Assembly (NCBI GenBank): GCA_945919165.1
Contig: CAMEIZ010000123.1
Span: 1-5,162 of the forward strand
DNA from: an uncultured Traorella sp.
Lineage (GTDB): Bacteria; Bacillota_I; Bacilli_A; Erysipelotrichales; Erysipelotrichaceae
Direction of reading: 5' to 3'
DNA: 5,162 nucleotides
Shown in pieces: positions 1 through 4,753 of this stretch (its first letter is position 1; every line of letters begins with the position of its first letter). Both the position numbers and the translations under genes were made by a program. The notes beneath the pieces were generated by a model that was not told the DNA's origin, searched no databases, and saw nothing but the letters and a program-made list of their open reading frames with translations.

Positions 1-200
1 CTTTAAAAAGTTCTTTGGATGAAATGACTGGAATTCTTGGATATAATCTTTCAAATTCAATTTTAAATCGTGATTATTCGATTGAAAAGAACATTGAAGA
101 TATCAAAAAGGTTTCTTTGGAAGACTGTGTAAAGGTTTTTCAAAAGATTGAACTCGCTGCAGTTTTCATTACGGCAGCAAAGGAGGATGGCAATGAATAA
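1..200 (+). CDS. yfmF: M16 peptidase-like protein, YfmF family (3' end only)
   Basis: Only the last 65 or so residues are present; the reading frame is open from the window edge (first full codon at 3) to TAA at 198-200. The visible part reads LKSSLDEMTGILGYNLSNSI and continues into a helix-turn pattern (..IKKVSLEDCVKVFQKIEL..) ending in a hydrophobic strand (AAVFITA). This is the usual C-terminus of M16 peptidase-like proteins, where a helical segment is followed by 'V..EDV..v...i.Ldtvyfl'. In Bacillota the gene directly before a YfmH-type peptidase is normally YfmF, a partner thought to have lost the zinc motif and to form a heterodimer with it. The zinc-motif region lies upstream of the window, so inactivity cannot be seen here. 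The last 8 nt overlap the start of the next gene, which suggests translational coupling. Family assignment as M16 is fairly secure; the YfmF name rests on the C-terminal pattern plus the neighbour. Confidence 0.75.
   Translation, partial: LKSSLDEMTGILGYNLSNSILNRDYSIEKNIEDIKKVSLEDCVKVFQKIELAAVFITAAKEDGNE
181..186 (+). promoter_or_regulatory. Ribosome-binding site of yfmH (decides the start)
   Basis: A perfect AGGAGG lies inside the end of the upstream coding sequence. The ATG at 187 directly abuts it (no spacing), while the ATG at 193 sits 6 nt downstream, which is near optimal. The start at 193 is therefore preferred, and an upstream in-frame candidate at 148 is not supported. The site lets ribosomes finishing yfmF at 198-200 reinitiate on yfmH. 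Confidence 0.85.
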
Positions 201-1488
201 GATTGTTTCAGATCGTTATAAAGAAACATATATAGAGGAAACACTTCCAAGTGGTTTAAAAGCTGTAATATGGCAGAAAAAAGGGTTTGAAAAAAGCTTT
301 GCGATGATGGCGACTCCTTTAGGAGCTTTTGATCTGTTACAAAAAGACGAACAGGGAAAAGAATATGCCTATCATCCAGGAGCTGCACATTTTCTTGAAC
401 ATAAGATGTTTGAAGATGGTGAACATGATGTAATGGAAGATTTTTCAACAATGGGAGCAAATGTAAATGCTTCGACGACCTACGAATGTACCTGTTATTA
501 TTTTCAGACTAGTTCAGATTTGGAAAAACCGTTAAATCTTTTGCTGGATTTTACGCAGTCATTAAACATTACTGAAAGAAGTGTTGAAAAAGAAAAGGGA
601 ATTATTATTCAGGAACTAAACATGTATCAGCAAATGAGTGATTTTAGAATGGTAGCTGAAACATTTACTGCTCTATATCACAATCATCCGCTTAAACATG
701 ATATTGGCGGTACTGAACAAAGTGTAAAAGACATGACAATGGATGAATTATTGGAATGTTATAAAATGAATTATCATCCTTCTACCATGATTTGTGTTGT
801 CATTACCGGAAAGGATCCAAATGAAGTTTTGGACATTATTTCAAAAAATCAAGCAAAGAAAACATTTGATCAGCCAAAAAAAATTATGCGTCAGAGTTTA
901 ATAGAACCTGTCGATGTTTTTAAACAACATGTAACTTTTACGATGGACATTCATAAACCTAAAATTAATCTTGCATTTAAATTAAAGGGTATTGGAGATT
1001 CAATGGAACGCTATCGAAAAGAGATTTGTTTAAGATATCTTCTTGATGCATATTTTTCATCTGTGAACGATGATTATCAACGTTGGATTAATGAGGAAAT
1101 TATCAGTGATTTCTATGGCTATGAATGTGATTTTGGAAAAGATTATGGATATTTGATGTTTTATACCGAAACAAATAAGAAAGATGAATTTATCGATCTA
1201 ATACAAAATAATTTGTCGCGAATGATTCATGAAGGAATCAGTGATCAGGTTTTTGATCAGTTATATAGACGCTATATGGGTGAAAATATAAAAGATTTGA
1301 ATGATTTTGAAGCGATTGCTTTTGGTATGATGAGAACTTATTTTAATCATTGTGATTTTTTTGATGTTTATGATTTGATTGATTCAATAGAAATCAGTGA
1401 GGTAAATAAGACTGGCTTAGAATTGGATATCAGTCAGTATACAATTGTGGAATGTCAGCCAAATCGTTCATATAATGAGAGGCAATAG
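193..1488 (+). CDS. yfmH: M16 family zinc peptidase, YfmH-like (EF-P 5-aminopentanol modification-associated)
   Basis: The 431-residue product is a full-length single-unit M16 (pitrilysin/processing-peptidase family) protein of the usual YfmH size. The inverted zinc motif HxxEH is intact as H66-F-L-E69-H70, with E69 as the catalytic base. The distal zinc ligand is most likely E141 in IIIQEL, about 70 residues on, as the family requires. The N-terminal M16 domain spans roughly residues 20-165 and the C-terminal M16_C domain roughly 175-360. No signal peptide or membrane helix is seen, so it is probably cytoplasmic. Homologues in Bacillus (written ymfH in B. subtilis, yfmH in many annotations) are associated with 5-aminopentanol modification of elongation factor P, probably as a heterodimer with the preceding partner; the substrate is not evident from sequence. 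It overlaps the upstream gene by 8 nt and runs convergent to ssb with only 3 nt between stops. The reductase gene often found after this pair in Bacilli (ymfI) is not the next gene. The M16 call is very secure; the role in EF-P biology is inferred from family and pairing. Confidence 0.9.
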   Translation: MNKIVSDRYKETYIEETLPSGLKAVIWQKKGFEKSFAMMATPLGAFDLLQKDEQGKEYAYHPGAAHFLEHKMFEDGEHDVMEDFSTMGANVNASTTYECTCYYFQTSSDLEKPLNLLLDFTQSLNITERSVEKEKGIIIQELNMYQQMSDFRMVAETFTALYHNHPLKHDIGGTEQSVKDMTMDELLECYKMNYHPSTMICVVITGKDPNEVLDIISKNQAKKTFDQPKKIMRQSLIEPVDVFKQHVTFTMDIHKPKINLAFKLKGIGDSMERYRKEICLRYLLDAYFSSVNDDYQRWINEEIISDFYGYECDFGKDYGYLMFYTETNKKDEFIDLIQNNLSRMIHEGISDQVFDQLYRRYMGENIKDLNDFEAIAFGMMRTYFNHCDFFDVYDLIDSIEISEVNKTGLELDISQYTIVECQPNRSYNERQ

Positions 1489-1493
1489 CCTCT
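1478..1493. terminator. Short hairpin across both convergent stop codons, possible weak bidirectional terminator
   Basis: AGAGGC (1478-1483) pairs perfectly with GCCTCT (1488-1493) around an AATA loop. It covers the yfmH stop (TAG, 1486-1488) and most of the ssb stop (1492-1494 on the minus strand). The stem is only 6 bp and the following sequence (ATTTACT on plus, CATTATA on minus) lacks a real U run, so termination would be weak. No better terminator is visible in the junction, since both genes run straight into each other. Confidence 0.4.
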
Positions 1494-1812
1494 ATTTACT
1501 GTCAAGGAAAGAAACTTTTTCGGCAACAAATTTATATGCAATAAATGGTTTACCTTCATTTGTTGTCAGTTGAGAGGATTGTATTCGCCCTTGAACACTT
1601 AAAAGATCACCTTCCTGAGAATTGTCATAACAGATTTCCGCAATACCGCGCCAAAGCTCGATTTCAATGAAATCTTCATCATATACCCCTTCACTATTTC
1701 GAAAATTTCGTGGAACTTTCAGAGTGATTCGGGCATACTTAATTCCTTTCTCGGTTTCTTTTAATTCACTGATACTTTTTAAATTTCCTTCAACTAAAAA
1801 TGTATTGATCAT
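1492..1812 (-). CDS. ssb: Single-stranded DNA-binding protein, short form without acidic tail
   Basis: The 106-residue product is one OB fold of the bacterial SSB family. Family landmarks in order are MINTFLVEGNL at the N-terminus, a basic strand (ARITLKVPRN, 27-36), DFIEIELWRGIAE (47-59, with W54 in the usual ssDNA-stacking tryptophan position), GDLLSVQGRIQS (68-79) and the closing strand VAEKVSFL (96-103). It stops at DSK directly after the fold, so the flexible linker and the acidic DDDIPF-type tail that recruits partner proteins are absent. That resembles short secondary SSBs such as B. subtilis SsbB, which acts in competence, rather than the essential replication SSB usually found between rpsF and rpsR. 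The start at 1812 is preceded by AAGGAGG at 1820-1826 with 7 nt spacing. It stands alone on its strand with its own promoter. SSB family is secure; the specialised role is inference. Confidence 0.9.
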   Translation of the reverse strand: MINTFLVEGNLKSISELKETEKGIKYARITLKVPRNFRNSEGVYDEDFIEIELWRGIAEICYDNSQEGDLLSVQGRIQSSQLTTNEGKPFIAYKFVAEKVSFLDSK

Positions 1813-1835
1813 AAATACTCCTCCTTTACATGAAC

Positions 1836-1864
1836 AGAATACAAAATCATGATGATAACGTCAA
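1836..1864 (-). promoter_or_regulatory. Sigma-A type promoter for ssb
   Basis: On the minus strand a -35 TTGACG (1859-1864, 5 of 6 to consensus) is followed after exactly 17 nt by a -10 TATTCT (1836-1841). Transcription would begin near 1829, giving a very short leader of about 16 nt that still contains the ribosome-binding site (1820-1826). Confidence 0.65.
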
Positions 1865-1879
1865 AAAGATGAATTTGAC
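1860..1879. repeat. Inverted repeat overlapping the ssb -35 box
   Basis: GTCAAA (1860-1865) and TTTGAC (1874-1879) form a perfect 6+6 inverted repeat with an 8-nt spacer. The left arm covers most of the ssb -35 box, so a bound dimer would block that promoter. Short arms in an AT-rich region leave chance a real possibility. Confidence 0.3.
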
Positions 1880-2002
1880 ATATCTTAAAACAGCTTCCCT
1901 GATTGAACGTAAAAATAGATAAAGAGTTTCATAAAATAAGGATATATGACAAATTTTATAAGTGCTTAGTTTTTTACAAATAAAAGATATAAAAAACACG
2001 CA
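1880..2002. other. AT-rich intergenic spacer without a recognisable element
   Basis: This is the middle of the 415-nt gap between the divergent ssb and rpsD genes. It is rich in A and T tracts, has stops in all frames that matter and no convincing ribosome-binding site with a reading frame. No further promoter, RNA gene or long repeat is supported. A-tracts near 1970-2000 could act as an UP element or bend DNA ahead of the rpsD promoter. Confidence 0.5.
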
Positions 2003-2020
2003 AATGAAAAGATTTTCATT
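2003..2020. repeat. 18-bp inverted repeat abutting the rpsD -35 box, candidate operator or UP element
   Basis: AATGAAAA (2003-2010) and TTTTCATT (2013-2020) are perfect inverted copies separated by GA. The last two bases are the first two of the rpsD -35 box (2019-2024). The position suits a repressor or activator site, but A/T tracts here could equally stimulate transcription as an UP element. No known operator consensus is recognised. Confidence 0.4.
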
Positions 2021-2047
2021 GACTTATTGATAAGGATTTGATACTAT
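2019..2047 (+). promoter_or_regulatory. Strong extended -10 promoter of rpsD
   Basis: A -35 TTGACT (2019-2024) and a -10 TACTAT (2042-2047) are separated by an ideal 17 nt, and the -10 is preceded by TGA (2039-2041), the extended -10 signature. Transcription would start near 2053-2055. This is the only good plus-strand promoter seen ahead of rpsD and fits a highly expressed ribosomal protein gene. Confidence 0.8.
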
Positions 2048-2052
2048 TATTA

Positions 2053-2227
2053 AGCGTCAAAATGATGGCAGCATGCAAAGTCTTATCGAATGCGTCAGTG
2101 ACCATAGCTGTGATCCTAGTAGCGCGGCTGCAATGTGAAAGGATCGAATACTGACACCCGGTCAAGATAATTTGTACCAGTCATTGTTTTATGCAGACCA
2201 TAAAACAATATGAGGAGGACGAAATTT
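2053..2227 (+). promoter_or_regulatory. Structured 5' leader of rpsD, putative S4 autoregulatory RNA with pseudoknot
   Basis: About 175 nt of untranslated RNA precede rpsD. The visible core runs from 2094 to 2163. An outer stem pairs GTCAGT (2094-2099) with ACTGAC (2150-2155). An inner stem pairs GATCCT (2112-2117) with AGGATC (2140-2145). At the top, GTAGC (2119-2123) pairs with GCTGC (2127-2131) through one G-U pair. GACC (2100-2103), directly inside the outer stem, can pair with GGTC (2160-2163) just outside it, which crosses the outer stem and makes a pseudoknot. In Bacillus the monocistronic rpsD is repressed by its own product binding such a pseudoknotted leader that mimics its 16S rRNA site. 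The gene context and crossing pairing fit this, although the pairing was found by eye and primary-sequence similarity to the Bacillus element was not tested. There is no T-box motif and no intrinsic terminator within the leader, so control would act on translation. Confidence 0.7.
2183..2209 (+). other. Perfect 11-bp hairpin just upstream of the rpsD ribosome-binding site
   Basis: ATTGTTTTATG (2183-2193) pairs perfectly with CATAAAACAAT (2199-2209) around a CAGAC loop. The stem ends 3 nt before AGGAGG (2213-2218). It lacks a following U run, so it is not a terminator. It may keep the ribosome-binding site exposed, protect the mRNA, or form part of the S4 response with the core further upstream. 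Confidence 0.6.
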
Positions 2228-2830
2228 ATGGCAAGAATTAATGGACCTGTTTGGAAGGTTTCCCGCCGTTTAGGTTTCTCTATTCTGGAAACAGGCGAAG
2301 AACTTACAAAGAGAAATTATGCACCAGGTCAGCATGGACCTACGAAACGTGTTAAGCTTACAAACTACGGTATGCAGCTGAGAGAAAAACAGAGAATCAG
2401 ATACATGTACGGAGTGAATGAAAAGCAATTCCATAACACTTTTGTGAAAGCAAGTAAAATGAAGGGTGTTAAAGGTGACAACTTCTTATTCATGCTTGAA
2501 TCAAGACTTGACAACCTTGTTTACAGAATGGGATTTGCAAGAACTCGCCGTGGAGCTAGACAGTTAGTTAATCACGGACACATTTTGGTAGATGGAAAAT
2601 GTGTTGATATTCCATCAGCATTGATAAAACCAGGACAGACTATTTCTGTTAAAGAATCAATGTTGAATAACAAAGCAATCAATGAAAGCTTGGAAGCTAC
2701 ATTGAATACTCCTGCTTTTGTGACAGTTGATAAGGATGCGAAAAAAGGAGTTTATGCTCGTTATCCAGAACGAAGCGAATTGAACCAGGAATTAAATGAA
2801 GCATTAGTAGTTGAATACTACAACAGATAA
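2228..2830 (+). CDS. rpsD: 30S ribosomal protein S4
   Basis: The 200-residue product has the exact length typical of Bacillota S4 and matches it end to end: MARINGPVWKVSRRLG at the N-terminus, YAPGQHGP (31-38), YGMQLREKQRIRYMYGVNE (47-65), then the S4 RNA-binding domain (about 91-151) with SRLDNLVYRMGFARTRRGAR (92-111) and QLVNHGHILVDG (112-123), and the closing RSELNQELNEALVVEYYNR. S4 binds 16S rRNA early, nucleates assembly of the 30S body and contributes to decoding accuracy at the mRNA entry site. The N-terminal zinc cysteines found in some S4 proteins are absent (the only Cys is C125), so this is the zinc-independent form. ATG at 2228 is chosen because AGGAGG lies 9 nt upstream (2213-2218); an in-frame ATG at 2210 precedes that site and would be untranslated. 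The gene is monocistronic, with its own promoter, structured leader and strong terminator, as in Bacillus. Confidence 0.98.
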   Translation: MARINGPVWKVSRRLGFSILETGEELTKRNYAPGQHGPTKRVKLTNYGMQLREKQRIRYMYGVNEKQFHNTFVKASKMKGVKGDNFLFMLESRLDNLVYRMGFARTRRGARQLVNHGHILVDGKCVDIPSALIKPGQTISVKESMLNNKAINESLEATLNTPAFVTVDKDAKKGVYARYPERSELNQELNEALVVEYYNR

Positions 2831-2857
2831 TGTTTTTATTGATTATTTAAGGAAATT

Positions 2858-2903
2858 ATATATACACCTGATTTCTTATGAAGTCAGGTGTATATATTTT
2901 TTT
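2858..2903 (+). terminator. Strong intrinsic terminator of rpsD
   Basis: ATATATACACCTGA (2858-2871) pairs perfectly with TCAGGTGTATATAT (2884-2897), and the stem continues inward by four more pairs (one U-G) to a TTAT loop (2876-2879), about 18 bp in all. It is followed by a run of seven T (2897-2903). It begins 27 nt after the rpsD stop and separates rpsD from ezrA. Confidence 0.95.
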
Positions 2904-2952
2904 GACAAAAAACAAGTTGGACATATCAGCTTCAATCATAAAAAGTTGAACT

Positions 2953-2986
2953 TTGATGATGAAAGAAGTGAAAAATATGATACAAT
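2953..2986 (+). promoter_or_regulatory. Promoter of ezrA
   Basis: TTGATG (2953-2958) and TATGAT (2976-2981) are spaced by 17 nt. An overlapping alternative is the extended -10 TGATACAAT (-10 TACAAT at 2981-2986), which has no good -35. Either would start transcription near 2988-2994, giving a leader of about 20 nt before the ezrA ATG at 3011. The promoter lies downstream of the rpsD terminator, so ezrA is expected to be transcribed independently. Confidence 0.6.
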
Positions 2987-3010
2987 GTTAACGTAAGTGG
3001 GTGAAATGTT

Positions 3011-4750
3011 ATGGATCAGTTTAAGCAGCTGTTAAATCAGCTTTTACAAAATGATACAATGATGATTGCACTAGTTGGAGGTTTGGCAATACTGTTAGTT
3101 GTTATTGTTCTTTTCATATCTATCTCTAGAAAGAAAGTCAAGAACATGCAGAATGAAGCTGAAACTCTTTATACATCAATTAAGAGCATTTCATTGCCTT
3201 TTAAGATGAATAAAGCAGAATCATTGGCAAGAGTCAACACAACTATCAAAGAAGCTGTAGAAAAAAGCCAGATTCAGTTTGAAAGCGTTCAGGAAGTCTT
3301 AAAAGAATGCAGCAGTGAATTAGGTGAAATTGATGATTTGATCTACGTACATAAAACAAAAACAGCCAAGCATCAACTGATCGAATTAATGGAAAAACTG
3401 CGATCATGTGAAAGCGAAGCAAATAAGTTGGATGCTGTATTAAATTCAATATTGGAACAGCAATCCACCCAACGCGAACAGATCATTCGTCTTCAGAATC
3501 GTTTTAGAGTCGATAAAGGTGTAATTAACAGTAATCGTGAAAGCTATAACAGCGGAATTGAAGTATTGGAAGATCGTGTTTTGACTATTGAAAAAATGTT
3601 TTCTACTTTTGAAGAATGGATGTATGCCAGTGAGTTTACCAAGGCTGCAAAGCAGCAGGAAGAAATCAGTGAAGCAATTAATGAACTTGAAATGCTGATG
3701 AAAGAATATCCGTCTCTCTATGAGGAAGCAAAGATTACGTTGCCTAAAGCTATTGATGAAACCAGTTATGTTTATTCACAGGCACGTAATAAGGGTGTTT
3801 ATCTTGAACACTTGGAAGTTTCGAAAAATCTTGAAGTGATTTCATCTACGCTAAAGGATGATTTGAATCAGCTTTCCGAAGGACATGTTGATTCAATTAT
3901 GGACAGCCTTTTAGAAAGCAGAAAGCGTTTGATTCAAATCAAGGATCAAGTGATTCATGAAGAAAAAGCACATGATGAACTGAAAGAAAATGTATCTTTT
4001 ATCTTTGAACAAATTGATGAATTGGAGCGTCAGCGTTTGGCAGTGAATGAACTGTATGAACGCAAAAAAGATCGTTTTTCAATAAATGATATGTCGAATC
4101 ATTTATCACAGATCGAATTAAATGTTGAACAGCTAAAAAAAGATCGGGAAACATTAAAAGGATGTTTATTGGAAAAATCAATTCCTGCAACAACACTTCT
4201 TTTATCATATAAAGACCTGTGTGCTGACACCAATGATGTCTTAGAACAATTTGATCGTATAAAAGAACAGCTTGAAAATGCCTGCAGTGATGAAATTCGC
4301 GCTCAAAAGCAGTTGATGAAACTTCAGCTGATCTTAAATGAGATTCATGTAAAAATGAATAAAAAACGTATTCCTAGTGTATCGTTAACGTATTCTGATG
4401 ACTATCATAAAGCCAGTTTAATGGTGAAGGATATCCGTTTCTTATTAGAAGCTTCTCCTTTGAATGTTGACATCTTAAATGCGAAAATTAAAGAGGCAAT
4501 TGATTTTGTCTATACGCTTTATAACTCTGTCAACAATCTTGTCGGTATGGCGAATATGGTGGAAAATACGATTGTTTTTGGTAATCGATATCGTTCTAGT
4601 AATGCTGAAATTGACAGTGAGCTGACTCGTGCAGAATTGTGCTTCAGAAATGGTCAATACACCAAAGCTTTGAAAATTGCCATTTCTGCCATTGAAAAGA
4701 TCCATCCGGGATCATATGAAAAATTACTTAAAAAATCTCAGGGAGCTTAA
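3011..4750 (+). CDS. ezrA: Septation ring formation regulator EzrA
   Basis: The 579-residue product (about 560-570 is usual) has the EzrA plan: a short outside N-terminus, one membrane helix at about residues 17-38 followed by positive R40-K41-K42, then a long Glu/Lys-rich, mostly helical cytoplasmic rod (about 43-500) of the spectrin-like type. Near the C-terminus is the family signature GNRYRSSN (524-531), followed by LTRAELCFRNGQYTKALKIA and AIEKIHPG, closely matching the family pattern. EzrA is a membrane-anchored negative regulator of FtsZ ring formation that also links division to cell-wall synthesis. The residue three before N525 is V522, where I recall a conserved glutamine in the QNR patch. 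The start at 3011 gives the N-terminal anchor; its ribosome-binding site is weak (GGGTGA from 2999), suggesting moderate translation. Stop is 3 nt before the next ATG, so it heads a two-gene or longer operon. Confidence 0.93.
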   Translation: MDQFKQLLNQLLQNDTMMIALVGGLAILLVVIVLFISISRKKVKNMQNEAETLYTSIKSISLPFKMNKAESLARVNTTIKEAVEKSQIQFESVQEVLKECSSELGEIDDLIYVHKTKTAKHQLIELMEKLRSCESEANKLDAVLNSILEQQSTQREQIIRLQNRFRVDKGVINSNRESYNSGIEVLEDRVLTIEKMFSTFEEWMYASEFTKAAKQQEEISEAINELEMLMKEYPSLYEEAKITLPKAIDETSYVYSQARNKGVYLEHLEVSKNLEVISSTLKDDLNQLSEGHVDSIMDSLLESRKRLIQIKDQVIHEEKAHDELKENVSFIFEQIDELERQRLAVNELYERKKDRFSINDMSNHLSQIELNVEQLKKDRETLKGCLLEKSIPATTLLLSYKDLCADTNDVLEQFDRIKEQLENACSDEIRAQKQLMKLQLILNEIHVKMNKKRIPSVSLTYSDDYHKASLMVKDIRFLLEASPLNVDILNAKIKEAIDFVYTLYNSVNNLVGMANMVENTIVFGNRYRSSNAEIDSELTRAELCFRNGQYTKALKIAISAIEKIHPGSYEKLLKKSQGA

Positions 4751-4753
4751 ACT

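Noticed and set aside
148..192. In-frame upstream extension of yfmH starting at 148
   Set aside because: It has no spaced ribosome-binding site, lies within the yfmF frame overlap and adds residues unlike the family N-terminus; AGGAGG at 181-186 fits the ATG at 193.
140..460. 106-codon open frame on the minus strand
   Set aside because: It is antisense to the zinc-motif region of yfmH, has no ribosome-binding site and reads as low-information Leu/Ser/His-rich sequence.
1667..1852. 61-codon open frame on the plus strand
   Set aside because: It is antisense to ssb and continues through the ssb ribosome-binding site and promoter, so it is a shadow.
1875..1903. Plus-strand promoter starting at TTGACA (1875-1880)
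   Set aside because: No acceptable -10 hexamer occurs 16-18 nt downstream and nothing is encoded immediately after; a much better promoter lies at 2019-2047.
2183..2209. Intrinsic terminator or attenuator in the rpsD leader
   Set aside because: The hairpin has no downstream T run; it is followed by ATGAGGAGG.
2210..2227. ATG at 2210 as the rpsD start
   Set aside because: This ATG precedes the AGGAGG at 2213-2218; S4 proteins begin MAR, matching the ATG at 2228.
2053..2227. T-box or metabolite riboswitch in the rpsD leader
   Set aside because: No T-box bulge motif (TGGNACCGCG type), no terminator/antiterminator pair and no recognised riboswitch core; the ribosomal protein context favours S4 feedback.
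2811..2996. 61-codon open frame after rpsD
   Set aside because: It overlaps the rpsD end and runs through the terminator stem and the ezrA promoter; no ribosome-binding site.
3246..4705. Several 67-76 codon open frames on the minus strand within ezrA
   Set aside because: They are antisense shadows of a clearly conserved coding sequence with no ribosome-binding sites or recognisable products.
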